Source of the DNA: Microcaldota archaeon
GTDB lineage: Archaea > Micrarchaeota > Micrarchaeia > Micrarchaeales > Micrarchaeaceae
Direction: 5' to 3'
Length of the DNA stretch: 64,000 bases
Assembly (NCBI GenBank): GCA_021818545.1
Contig: JAKATX010000013.1
Span: 86,276 to 150,275, forward strand
Shown here: piece by piece, positions 41,740-50,389 of the stretch
Layout of the letters: every line of letters starts with the position of its first letter
Numbering within the stretch: position 1 is the stretch's first letter
Notes under the pieces: generated by a model
The model's database searches: none
What the model was told of the DNA's origin: nothing
Seen by the model: the letters and a program-made list of their open reading frames with translations, nothing else
Position numbers and translations under genes: made by a program

Positions 41740-44556
41740 TCACACTGCCCAATATTTCTTTGTGCGTATGAAATTGCGTTGCAGTTCAAGAAGGTCTATG
41801 TAAAAGAGCCTTTCATCCCTCCTCAGCATCATAAGCGCGCGTGCGGCCCCCTTCACCCCGACACCGTATGTAGACAGTGCAACCGCTGCCTTGCCTCCAT
41901 ACGATTCAAATAAGCTCGCCTCCTTCAGCGCATCGCGGAGCACAGCGCTTTCCCCTGCAGTGAGCCTCTTCCCAGCAGCCCGCTTCTTTATGATCGCATC
42001 ATAAGCCTCGTCGTACCCTGTTATCATAGGGCTTTTGCATGAAGGGCAGGCAATCTTCGTGTAATCCTTTATGTCCGCAACATTCCTGCTAAAGGAGAAA
42101 CCGCAATATGTGCACTGCAGTTTTATGCTCTTGGAGAGTATGGATCCGGCAAAAGATTTTATTATCTCGCTGTCAGGCGTTAGTGGCAGTACCAACTCCT
42201 TCGTGTAATACGCTGAGCTTATTATCGCTTCTGTCAGGTTTGACATGCGCGGCAGGTCAAGCAGCCGGATACCTATTTTTCCGCTCGCCATTGAGGTAAG
42301 AAACGCCCTGAGTCCGTCTATATCAAAGTAATTCTTCATGAGTTCTCTCTCTGTCTCCTTATATATCGGGGAATCCTTGAGCAGCTTCATCATCCTTTTT
42401 ACCAAAGACTTCGAGACCATGGCTTCCCTGTCGATTACGCCGAAAAGCTTGGCCACTGCAATAAATTTGTACCTGAAGAGTTCCGTCTCCTGTGCTACTG
42501 TAGCCAGTACATGCTCTATGTTCCCAGGCGTGAGCGATGAAAGCATGTGCTCCAAATCGATTTTGGATTCTGCTCCAAGTTCAATGAATATTACGTACGG
42601 CGACGTCTTGATGTTTATGCTGTGCCCGAGCCTAAGGGTCACGTGATGCGATATGAGTTTTGACAGCGCATCGTTGGCCAAGGTGCCCAGCCACGTATAT
42701 ATGGCGGTGTAATCTCCGCTGCGCTCTATCACTACATTGCCGTCAGGTCTCCAGTACTTTTGCTGCTTGTGGACGAACTCCGAAATTGCAGCCCCGGTTT
42801 GCGGATCCGCGATTCCCGCCACTGCGGTGGCAGAAGGCCTGTCTATTATGCTCGCCACCCCGCCTGCGACAAGTCCGCTTACTGGTATGTCCTCGCCGCT
42901 CCAGTCCGGTATCGCGGCCTCAAAATCGCCACTCGGTTCTACCATGACAGTATCCTCTTCTATACTGATAACACGCCATGGCAAACCCTTCGTTATGAAT
43001 ACGCTGCCTTCATCTATTGATCCGGATACGAACTTGTCGTCCAGCGACGATATTATCCTGTTGTCCAGCATGTTCCTGACAATGTACCTCTTTGTGTCCT
43101 GTATAACGCTAAGATGGTCGTAATAAAACATTCTGGTCCTGGGACTGCCAATTATAATATTGCCGTCAATCCTGACCATGTGCTGCTGCGCCATGAACTT
43201 GAACAGCGATTCCAGGTCCTCATCGCCCAGTGTCTCATAGGCATTTGACATCCTTACCGATTTGGCAACAGAGTCCATCGTGCATTCTAGGCCCAAAGAT
43301 CCGCAATCAAGGGCGATTCCGCATATCTGGTTCGCTAGTACATCAAGTGCGTTCTTCTGTATATTGAATCCCTCAAGTTTCCCGGAGACCGCATTAGCGG
43401 AAACTGAAACCGCCTCTATCGCGTCAATTATGCTGGTGCTTACTACGATGCCTTCGGCCGTCCTGCGTTCGGAGTGCCCACTCCTCCCGACCCTCTGCAC
43501 CAGCCTGAGAGCCTGCCTCGGGGATCCATACTGGATCACCATGTCTATCTTGCCTATGTCTATGCCCAGCTCTAGCGAACTGGTTGCTATTATGCTCTTG
43601 AGTTCGCCACGCTTGAACGAGTCTTCTATTTCTATCCTGCCATCCCTGTCGAGCGAGCTGTGGTGCACCCCAATGCCTCCAAAGCCCCTCACTGAATTGA
43701 TGTAAAGCAGCCTGCTGCCCAGGGCCTCTACTATCTGCCTCGTATTTGCGAAGATGAGCACGGAATTGTATTTGGATACGCAATCCGCAATGGTTCCAAG
43801 CCTGGCTAGGGCTTCATTGTCAAGACCGAATCGGTCAGCAACCGAGTCAAGCTTCATCTCATGGTGCTTCGGCAAAGTGACCATTATCCTCATGCTCTTC
43901 TGCGCACCTGAGATTGCAGCTTCGCATCTGCGTTTGCCGCATAGGAAACGACCTATAACTTCGCTGTCGCTTACGGTTGCGCTTATACCTATCCTCTGGA
44001 AGCCAGGAGAGAAGCGCTCCAGCCTTTCCAGTGCAAGCGAGAGCTGGGCACCCCTTTTGTTATGATAAAGCTCATGTATCTCGTCGATCACCACCGCCCC
44101 CAGGTTCTTCAATGCCATGCCCAAGTACTTTGTCGGCAGTATGCTCTGCAGCGTTTCGGGCGTGGTTATCAGGAGCTGCGGCGCATTCCTGGCCTGCCTG
44201 CTTCTTTCGCTTTGCGTTGTGTCTCCGTGCCTTACGGCTATGCTTATGTCCAATGCCCTGCACATACTCTCAAGCCTGCCTATCATATCCCTGTTGAGCG
44301 CCCTCAACGGCGTTATGTACAGTACGCATATGCCTGCTGGCCTGTCCCCCTTATCGGCTGATTGGCAGATATGCTTAAGCAATGGCAGGACCGCCGCCTC
44401 CGTCTTGCCGGCCCCTGTCGGGGCTATAATAATCGCATTGCTCCCTGCTTCTATTATCGGGATGGCCTTTTTCTGTATCTCGGTGAACTCCCTGTACTTT
44501 TCGAGGAAAAGACTGTACGCATCTATGTTATCACTTCTTCTTGGTGCTCGCCTCAT
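41740..44556 (-). CDS. lhr: Lhr-type superfamily 2 helicase
   Basis: DNA/RNA helicase of 938 aa. RecA1: FTEIQKKAIPII (Q-like motif), APTGAGKTEAA (I), TPLRALNRDM (Ia), TPETLQSIL, VIDEIHEL (II), ISATV (III). RecA2: IFANTRQ (IV), HHSSLDRDGRIEIEDSFKRGELKSIIATSSLELGIDIGKIDMVIQYGSP (V), QRVGRSGH (VI). The Lhr winged helix and C-terminal beta-barrel domain follow; CTYCGFSFSRNV...IACPSCKSPM near residue 830 is a four-Cys zinc site. Start taken at the second Met (44556). The upstream surface-protein gene overlaps its start by about 30 nt. Confidence 0.92.
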   Translation of the reverse strand: MRRAPRRSDNIDAYSLFLEKYREFTEIQKKAIPIIEAGSNAIIIAPTGAGKTEAAVLPLLKHICQSADKGDRPAGICVLYITPLRALNRDMIGRLESMCRALDISIAVRHGDTTQSERSRQARNAPQLLITTPETLQSILPTKYLGMALKNLGAVVIDEIHELYHNKRGAQLSLALERLERFSPGFQRIGISATVSDSEVIGRFLCGKRRCEAAISGAQKSMRIMVTLPKHHEMKLDSVADRFGLDNEALARLGTIADCVSKYNSVLIFANTRQIVEALGSRLLYINSVRGFGGIGVHHSSLDRDGRIEIEDSFKRGELKSIIATSSLELGIDIGKIDMVIQYGSPRQALRLVQRVGRSGHSERRTAEGIVVSTSIIDAIEAVSVSANAVSGKLEGFNIQKNALDVLANQICGIALDCGSLGLECTMDSVAKSVRMSNAYETLGDEDLESLFKFMAQQHMVRIDGNIIIGSPRTRMFYYDHLSVIQDTKRYIVRNMLDNRIISSLDDKFVSGSIDEGSVFITKGLPWRVISIEEDTVMVEPSGDFEAAIPDWSGEDIPVSGLVAGGVASIIDRPSATAVAGIADPQTGAAISEFVHKQQKYWRPDGNVVIERSGDYTAIYTWLGTLANDALSKLISHHVTLRLGHSINIKTSPYVIFIELGAESKIDLEHMLSSLTPGNIEHVLATVAQETELFRYKFIAVAKLFGVIDREAMVSKSLVKRMMKLLKDSPIYKETERELMKNYFDIDGLRAFLTSMASGKIGIRLLDLPRMSNLTEAIISSAYYTKELVLPLTPDSEIIKSFAGSILSKSIKLQCTYCGFSFSRNVADIKDYTKIACPSCKSPMITGYDEAYDAIIKKRAAGKRLTAGESAVLRDALKEASLFESYGGKAAVALSTYGVGVKGAARALMMLRRDERLFYIDLLELQRNFIRTKKYWAV

Positions 44557-46564
44557 TTTCATGCTCCTTCTCTATCTTGATCAACGCCCTAATGGAGAGC
44601 CCTATCGCAAAGAGCGCTACCACTATTGCACCTATGGCGCCGGGCGTTATGAAATTAAGCTTCAGGTTCTCCCCGTTCCTTAGATCAACCTTCTCCGTTA
44701 CAAAAAAGTATTCCATGCTGCCGCTTATCGAGCCATACGGCACCTCGCCGAACTGGCGGTTGCCTGTGGGGCCCAAGTACGATCTCAGCACCGTGCCATT
44801 TGAGAACGTCAGATTTATGCTGGCATTCACGGGCTGCCCGAGCCAGCTCTCCGTTGTTATATTGACTTTGTAAACAGGCAACTGTGAGTTTATGGACATC
44901 GGCCCGCTTATGCTAAATGTCCTGTTTACGCCCATCCGCGCGCCATCAAACCCTGCATACTGCAGCTCATACTGCGTATTTCCATAAAGGAATGAGGGGC
45001 CATATATCACTTGGTTCGATACCACCACATAGTCCGGCGTTATGGCATTCCCATAGGCGTCTGTTGCAGTGAAGTTGACAAGATATTGCTCCGCATAATT
45101 AGCGTGTATGAACACCGGGCCGCTTACCAGTACATTCAAGAGTGCACCGCCGTCTCCATTGCTCCAACCTATGAATTCCATCCTGCTTTCGTTGTTTATC
45201 GGTATTGTCAGCGTGTCCACGCTTACGGCCGCCAGGCTGTTGGCGTTGTACCATCCAGATCCTAACGTATTACCATAAACGCTTGTCGCATTAACCAGGT
45301 ACTGGGTCACCCAATAAGCGGTAACATTGGTCGGTCCATTAATCGCTGTCATCCCATTAGCAGAGCTCTCGTTCGTGCTCCATCCCTCAAACATTGCGCG
45401 CGAACCATAACTTATGGGCAGGACCGTCTGGTTCACAGAGAATCTTGCAACCGACCCTGCGTTGTACCAAGTCCCGCCTGGCACGTTCAGCACGCTCCCG
45501 TATTCTGAGATGATGTTGAGCATATACTGCTTCTGCCATATCACCGTCTCACTTATGTTGCTGTACATGCTTACCGTTATCGATGTGGAATTGCCAGTGT
45601 ATGAACCGGAGCCACTGCCTCTCCATCCTTCAAAGACCTCCCTAACCCCGGGCGATACATTGGCGATGCGCGGCATTCGTAGCTGCACGTTTGAGTATGC
45701 ATCGTATTTGCCCGAACTGCTCGTGTTGGCCACGCTGGAAGAGACGTTTAAATAATATCCGAGTCCCCATAGCTGCATTGAGTCAGGAGGCACGTTGATG
45801 TTTGATCCTACCTTAAAGTTGTTGACGTACTGCCCAACCTCCGCCACGCCATAAAGATTCTTCAGTTCTGTCTGGCTGCCCTTTCCGTAACTTATGTAAG
45901 CGTATCCCGCAGACATGGGCAAGAACTGTCCGCCTGACCTAAATTGCACATTCTTGAACTGCACCTCCTTCATGAATGTGGCGTTTGTGTTGGTGTCCGC
46001 GTACTCCGCTATCGCTTCCGGCGCATTCCCCCCGGACCCAGGCACGCCGAGGTCGACGCTGCCTATGAGCTGCTGGTTGAAGTAAACATTCCATGTGTTG
46101 CCGTCGGCTTGGAACGAGTATGTGTTGAATGTGCCATTCTTCCCTGCCGAACCGGCAGGACCATAACCGCCGTAGAAAGCGGTCCTATTGCCGCTGCTTG
46201 GGAAGTACTCCCAAAACCACGACGGCGTTCCCTCGGACAAGTAAATGCCTTTGGCGCAGGTAGCCGTATCATTAGGGCCTACAGTGCAGTTTGTCGGATA
46301 ATAGCCGCTCTGGTTAGGTATCACATATCCAACCTGTATGAACGCATTGTTGGATATGGTTTCCCCCACCCAGAATCCAAATGACCCTATAGTCAGGTTC
46401 TGTGGGGCAATGGTCTCTATCTGTGCGCTGGCGCCGGTGTTATAATACGCTTTGTCAGAGCCTCTGGCGCCGCTCTGGAACCAGTATGCTGCACCTGCTT
46501 GGGCCGACAGGGCTGTTATTGCTATAATCGCGATGAGTAAGTAAGCGGGATTATACCCTCTCAT
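44531..46564 (-). CDS. Large surface protein with InlB-B-like repeats and C-terminal anchor
   Basis: A 677-aa exported protein. Signal segment at 5-25 (NPAYLLIAIIAITALSAQAGA), an N-terminal beta-rich domain (about 25-230), then three or four tandem units of 70-75 residues each with YGxxx...WYNAGS..., F.GWS and ...GP..V.A.. patterns, as in divergent InlB B-repeats, and a C-terminal membrane helix followed by KIEKEHENEASTKKK inside the cell. More than 20 Asn-X-Ser/Thr sequons suggest N-glycosylation. Start at ATG 46564 (MRGYNPAYLL); it overlaps the end of dtdA by 14 nt. Likely cell-surface or contact protein; exact role unknown. Confidence 0.75.
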   Translation of the reverse strand: MRGYNPAYLLIAIIAITALSAQAGAAYWFQSGARGSDKAYYNTGASAQIETIAPQNLTIGSFGFWVGETISNNAFIQVGYVIPNQSGYYPTNCTVGPNDTATCAKGIYLSEGTPSWFWEYFPSSGNRTAFYGGYGPAGSAGKNGTFNTYSFQADGNTWNVYFNQQLIGSVDLGVPGSGGNAPEAIAEYADTNTNATFMKEVQFKNVQFRSGGQFLPMSAGYAYISYGKGSQTELKNLYGVAEVGQYVNNFKVGSNINVPPDSMQLWGLGYYLNVSSSVANTSSSGKYDAYSNVQLRMPRIANVSPGVREVFEGWRGSGSGSYTGNSTSITVSMYSNISETVIWQKQYMLNIISEYGSVLNVPGGTWYNAGSVARFSVNQTVLPISYGSRAMFEGWSTNESSANGMTAINGPTNVTAYWVTQYLVNATSVYGNTLGSGWYNANSLAAVSVDTLTIPINNESRMEFIGWSNGDGGALLNVLVSGPVFIHANYAEQYLVNFTATDAYGNAITPDYVVVSNQVIYGPSFLYGNTQYELQYAGFDGARMGVNRTFSISGPMSINSQLPVYKVNITTESWLGQPVNASINLTFSNGTVLRSYLGPTGNRQFGEVPYGSISGSMEYFFVTEKVDLRNGENLKLNFITPGAIGAIVVALFAIGLSIRALIKIEKEHENEASTKKK

Positions 46565-47360
46565 GGTCAAGACCCATATCCTCGAGCTTTCGTAGTACCT
46601 TATTCCTCTTATCAGCATTTATGCTTTTCCACTCTATGAGGGCGATTTCGGGCTTAACTGACGATCTGGAAAACGCCTGTTCCAATAACTCAACGTTATC
46701 AACGTAATGTTTTGGCATTATGTGCGCCGAGGCATAGTCTTTATTCAATGCGAGTTCCGTTGCGCGCCTCGCATAATGCATGCCGCCAATGTACACTGCG
46801 ATTTTGTCATAATCCATGGTATCGCCTTCCGGGTGCGTGAATCTTTCCGCGGCTTCGGCGAGTACCCCGATTAAGCGCGTGTCCTGCGTTGTTTCAACAT
46901 TGCCGCCAAGCTCCGCGAAGAAGGACGGCGTTTTCAGCAGGGGCCCATGGTGTGTGGCTTCATACACGACCTGCACATCCACCTTCGCTTCAGAGGCAGC
47001 CGCATGCAAGGCGGCCAAAAATCCCTTCATCTGCACCGGCGCGGCAACGCTTAGCTCTTTAGCGGCCCCGCCCAATGCCGCAGCATCGCTCCAGTTGCCT
47101 TCGGAATGCACCGTGAAGGCAGGCACCCCTGCCGCGCTGCTGTGTTTGCTCAGGAATACTATGAAATCGGTCTTTACCAGCCTCTCTACGTAATCCGCAT
47201 CAACGAGCCTTGTCCCTACCCCGAGCATCTCCAGGCCATCGCCCTGCCTAAAGTGCATATTCCCATCTATCTCCATATCATGCTCCATGTTGAGCATGCT
47301 CTTGAGCTCATCGGCTGCCCCAATGGACACTGCGTCCTCGCTCGAGTAGACAAAAAGCAT
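46551..47360 (-). CDS. dtdA: D-aminoacyl-tRNA deacylase (DtdA/Dtd2)
   Basis: Removes D-amino acids from mischarged tRNA. Family landmarks: VFLSKHSSAAGVPAFTVHSEGNW (about 68-90), VYEATHHGPLLKTPSFFAELGG (about 130-152) and YIGGMHYARRATEL near 195. 269 aa from ATG 47360 (MLFVYSSEDAVSIG), preferred over 47408, which adds a Trp/Tyr-rich stretch unlike the family. No obvious operon partner except the overlapping surface-protein gene. Confidence 0.9.
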   Translation of the reverse strand: MLFVYSSEDAVSIGAADELKSMLNMEHDMEIDGNMHFRQGDGLEMLGVGTRLVDADYVERLVKTDFIVFLSKHSSAAGVPAFTVHSEGNWSDAAALGGAAKELSVAAPVQMKGFLAALHAAASEAKVDVQVVYEATHHGPLLKTPSFFAELGGNVETTQDTRLIGVLAEAAERFTHPEGDTMDYDKIAVYIGGMHYARRATELALNKDYASAHIMPKHYVDNVELLEQAFSRSSVKPEIALIEWKSINADKRNKVLRKLEDMGLDHERV

Positions 47361-47430
47361 CCGAAAACCGCAATAGCCAAAGTATATGCTCCAAACAACT
47401 CTTGGCATATCAGTTTAAGTTAGTGCAACA

Positions 47431-47450
47431 ATTATTATAAAGATTCAACG
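47431..47450 (+). repeat. Upstream copy of duplicated promoter-like 20-mer
   Basis: ATTATTATAAAGATTCAACG; 19 of 20 bases match 47538-47557. Contains a TATA core (TTATAAAG). Confidence 0.7.
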
Positions 47451-47537
47451 CCGTATAAATCAGCGCATTTGAGGGGCATAGCGCCCTATATGTACACATT
47501 CCCAAATAACGAAGTCGACGACCAACCGCGAACGGCA

Positions 47538-47557
47538 ATTAATATAAAGATTCAACG
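47538..47557 (+). promoter_or_regulatory. Downstream copy of duplicated 20-mer; TATA box of nuoABCD
   Basis: ATTAATATAAAGATTCAACG with TATA core centred about 34 nt before the nuoA ATG at 47579, leaving a short leader with GGTGGTGCAAGG as ribosome binding site. Confidence 0.55.
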
Positions 47558-47578
47558 ACATATTTAGGTGGTGCAAGG

Positions 47579-47935
47579 ATGTTTTACAATTATCTGGCAT
47601 TACTAATATTCATAGGCATGGCGCTTTTCATCCCGTACTCTCTCCTGCTGACATCAATATCGCTAAGGCGCAGGGTCCCGAAGAACAAGGTAAAGAACGC
47701 ACCCTACGAAAGTGCAGAAGAGACCATAGGCGAGGGGTTGGTGGTCCAGGTGGAATACCTGCCTATCTTCGCCATGTTCCTGCCATTCGAGATAATCTCA
47801 GTGGTCGTGCTCCTATGGGCGTCCGTTGCCAGGTCCGTCAGCTACTACTCCGGCCTTGAAATGGTGGGCATGGTGGTAGTTGCGATGCTTTTTGGACTTA
47901 TCTCATATAAATTCATAAGTGATCCAAATGTCTGA
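47579..47935 (+). CDS. nuoA: Complex I subunit NuoA
   Basis: Small membrane subunit (118 aa, three segments). The conserved loop KNAPYESAEETIGEG (about 38-52; canonical PYECG with Cys replaced by Ser) is followed by VQVEYLPIFAMFLPFEIISVVVLLWA with the conserved acidic residues. The PYES in place of PYECG-type sequence is a mild deviation. First gene of nuoABCD; its stop overlaps the nuoB ATG by 8 nt. Confidence 0.93.
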   Translation: MFYNYLALLIFIGMALFIPYSLLLTSISLRRRVPKNKVKNAPYESAEETIGEGLVVQVEYLPIFAMFLPFEIISVVVLLWASVARSVSYYSGLEMVGMVVVAMLFGLISYKFISDPNV

Positions 47936-48605
47936 AGATGAAGTGCCCGCCGAGTATCTATCGCGCAAAGTGCCAAACGCCCCATACACTGTCGAGCAGT
48001 TCATGAATGCCGAAAAGGAGATGACAAAACTGCTGACAGAGTCGGAGAAGGAAGGCGAGCCCAAGACGCCCGTGAACGCTGTGTTCGCAAAGCTGAGCGA
48101 CCTGTCAAAGATGGCTCCGCTGGTAAAGGACGTTATAACGTGGGGCCGCACAAACTCCCTTTGGCCTCTGCAGTTCGGGCTTGCCTGCTGTGCCATAGAA
48201 TTGATGGACTTCGGCGCGGAAAGGATAGACGCGGAGCGCAAGGGATACCTGTTGTTCAGGGGCACCCCAAGGCAGTGCGATGTCATGATAGTGGCAGGCT
48301 GGGTCACAAAGTCAATGGTCCCCAGGATAAAGCGCCTTTATGAGCAGATGGCCTCCCCAAAATATGTGGTGGCATACGGGGAGTGCGCTACTGCAGGCGG
48401 CCCGTGGTGGGAGAGCTACAACATAATACAGGGCATAGACCAGGTGCTGCCGGTTGATGTGTACGCATGCGGCTGTCCTCCGAAACCGGAAAACCTATTC
48501 GGGGCGCTCATGAAGTTGCAAGATAAAATAAGTGGTAAGGTTGCAGGAAATAACGAAAGAAGCGTTAGTGAAAACATGCAAAGACATGAAGGAGCGAGGG
48601 TTTGA
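47928..48605 (+). CDS. nuoB: Complex I subunit NuoB
   Basis: Carries the N2-type 4Fe-4S cluster that reduces quinone. Ligands: FGLACCAIELM (tandem Cys), YGECATAGGPWW and CGCPPKPENL. The N-terminal 70 residues are an extension without family match. Start ATG 47928 has AGTGAT 4 nt upstream. The last 25 residues (KISGKVAGNNERSVSENMQR...) lie in a 74-nt overlap with nuoC and look like read-through of nuoC sequence, not family sequence. Confidence 0.93.
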   Translation: MSEDEVPAEYLSRKVPNAPYTVEQFMNAEKEMTKLLTESEKEGEPKTPVNAVFAKLSDLSKMAPLVKDVITWGRTNSLWPLQFGLACCAIELMDFGAERIDAERKGYLLFRGTPRQCDVMIVAGWVTKSMVPRIKRLYEQMASPKYVVAYGECATAGGPWWESYNIIQGIDQVLPVDVYACGCPPKPENLFGALMKLQDKISGKVAGNNERSVSENMQRHEGARV

Positions 48606-48912
48606 TTATCTAAACAAGATAACCGCCGTCGACTATGTCACGCACTTGGAGGTAGTGTACGTTCTTTACAACACCTCAACGAAGCAGATGGAGGTGCTAA
48701 AAGTCAAACTTGATCCAAACGAGCCCGAAATAGACACAATCATACACTTATACAATGCCGCAGACTGGTACGAGCGCGAACTGTGCGAGATGTTCGGCAT
48801 AAAGATCAACGGCAGGAAGATAAAGCGCCTTCTGCTTGAGGAGTGGAATGGCGTTGAGTTCCCGCTTCGGAAGAGCTTCGTATGGGGCAAGGAATACAAG
48901 AAGGCTGTTTAA
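48532..48912 (+). CDS. nuoC: Complex I subunit NuoC
   Basis: Q-module subunit (30 kDa type, shortened, 126 aa). FDYLNKITAVDYVTHLEVVYVLYN at the N-terminal half and ADWYERELCEMFGIKINGRKIKRLLLEEWNGVEFPLRKSF match the family signature (E.E..DmfGi.f.gh....rl..e.w.g.PLRK). The GTG at 48532 keeps the first helix but makes a 74-nt overlap with nuoB; TTG 48541 or ATG 48586 are other possible starts. Its TAA overlaps the nuoD ATG. Confidence 0.9.
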   Translation: MVRLQEITKEALVKTCKDMKERGFDYLNKITAVDYVTHLEVVYVLYNTSTKQMEVLKVKLDPNEPEIDTIIHLYNAADWYERELCEMFGIKINGRKIKRLLLEEWNGVEFPLRKSFVWGKEYKKAV

Positions 48913-50009
48913 TGGCTGTAGTTCGAATAAATGTTGGACCTGTGCACCCGAGCACTCACGGAGTGCTGCGCCTCGTAGTCGACGTCGACGGCGATACGGT
49001 AAAATTGGTTGAACCGCACATAGGCTTCCTCCACAGGGGCGTAGAGAAGCTTTGCGAGACCAGGATGTATATGCAGAATCCGTCATACATGGAAAAGCTT
49101 GATTATATAGCGCCCCTATCGTGGGACGAGCTATACGTTGCAGCAGTTGAACAGGCTATGGGCATACCGGTGAAGGAAGGCGCGCAATACGCCCGCGTCA
49201 TACTGCTAGAATTTCAAAGAATCGCAAGCCACCTGCTCTGGATGGGCACATTGGCAAGCGACCTTGGGCAGATGTTCACTACGTTCATGTGGGCGTTCAG
49301 GGACAGATCAAAGGTGATAAAGCTCCTTGAGGATGTCGCCGGAAGCAGGATGTTCTATGTAAACATGAGGCTGGGCGGCCTTTACCAGCCGCTGCCAAAA
49401 GACTTCAAGGAGCGCTCACTCGCATTGATAGACTACATAGAAAAGACAATGCCGGAATACATAGAGATACTGGATAAGAACGAGATCTTCCTAGAGAGGA
49501 CGAAGGGAATAGGCGTCCTGAGCAAGGAGGATGCCATAAACTACGGCGTGTCCGGCCCTGTGCTCAGGGCATCAGGGGTAAAGGAAGACGTAAGGAGGTC
49601 CCAACCATACTATGTTTACGATAAGCTCAAATTCGACGTACCCGTCAAGTACAACGGCGATTCGTTCGACAGGTACAAGGTCAGGTTCGAAGAGATACTG
49701 CAAAGCACGAAGATAATACGCCAGTGCCTTTCTATGATGCCGGACGATGCGGATGTTGTCGGGGCCCCGATAAAGCTGATAGGGCCCGCTGCAAAGCCCG
49801 ATACGATAATAACGAGGAGGGAGCTGCCCAGGGGCGAGGGCCTGATATACATGATACCTGACAAGCAGAAGCCATACAGGATATCCCTGAGGTCCCCTAC
49901 TTTCGTAAACCTTTCAGTGCTTTCCAAGCTGTGCGACGGGGTAAAGTTTGCAGACATATTCTCGATAATGGGCAGCCTTGACCTGGTACTCGCTGAGATA
50001 GATAGATGA
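48912..50009 (+). CDS. nuoD: Complex I subunit NuoD
   Basis: 49 kDa-type subunit that forms the quinone pocket with NuoB (365 aa). NVGPVHPSTHGVLRLVVDVDGDTV at the start, GFLHRGVEKL, ERIASHLLW-type QRIASHLLWMGTLASDLG, and the C-terminal PTFVNLSVLSKLCDGVKFADIFSIMGSLDLVLAEIDR are diagnostic. Quinone-site His (VHPSTHG) is present. Start ATG 48912 overlaps the nuoC stop (TAATG). No nuoE, F or G follows; the next gene is prefoldin. Confidence 0.96.
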   Translation: MAVVRINVGPVHPSTHGVLRLVVDVDGDTVKLVEPHIGFLHRGVEKLCETRMYMQNPSYMEKLDYIAPLSWDELYVAAVEQAMGIPVKEGAQYARVILLEFQRIASHLLWMGTLASDLGQMFTTFMWAFRDRSKVIKLLEDVAGSRMFYVNMRLGGLYQPLPKDFKERSLALIDYIEKTMPEYIEILDKNEIFLERTKGIGVLSKEDAINYGVSGPVLRASGVKEDVRRSQPYYVYDKLKFDVPVKYNGDSFDRYKVRFEEILQSTKIIRQCLSMMPDDADVVGAPIKLIGPAAKPDTIITRRELPRGEGLIYMIPDKQKPYRISLRSPTFVNLSVLSKLCDGVKFADIFSIMGSLDLVLAEIDR

Positions 50010-50034
50010 GCAGTTACGCTTTAGAGTGATTTCT

Positions 50035-50382
50035 ATGGAAAAAGAGCAGCTGGAGAAGATTACCAGGGACTATCAGATGATACAGGAGCAATTGCAGGCA
50101 ATTACGGTGCAGAGGGAGCAGTTCTCGGGCCAGAAGCTCGAGCTCAAGGAAGCGATGGATTCCATAGAGAAATCAACCGGCAAGGTGTTCTACGCAATAG
50201 GGGGTGCCATAGTGGAGTCTACCAAGGAGGCAGCGCTTAAGGACATAAAGGAGAAGCACGAATCCACAGAGATGCGCTTAACCATACTCAACAAGCAGTA
50301 CGACGAGCTTTCAAAGAAGGAACAATCGCTTAGGACGGAGATAACAAATGAGCTTAAGATGGCAGGAAAGCAGCCGTTCTGA
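50035..50382 (+). CDS. pfdB: Prefoldin beta subunit
   Basis: Subunit of the jellyfish-shaped chaperone that hands proteins to the thermosome. Two coiled-coil helices (1-50 and 70-112) joined by a beta-hairpin region GKVFYAIGGAIVESTKEAALKDI, typical of prefoldin beta. 115 aa. AGTGATTTCT precedes ATG 50035, which is preferred to 50026. Confidence 0.92.
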   Translation: MEKEQLEKITRDYQMIQEQLQAITVQREQFSGQKLELKEAMDSIEKSTGKVFYAIGGAIVESTKEAALKDIKEKHESTEMRLTILNKQYDELSKKEQSLRTEITNELKMAGKQPF

Positions 50383-50389
50383 TGTTCTG

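Noticed and set aside
48882..48911. Longer nuoD start at 48882
   Set aside because: It adds ten residues taken from the nuoC end; the ATG at 48912 matches the family and overlaps the nuoC stop neatly.
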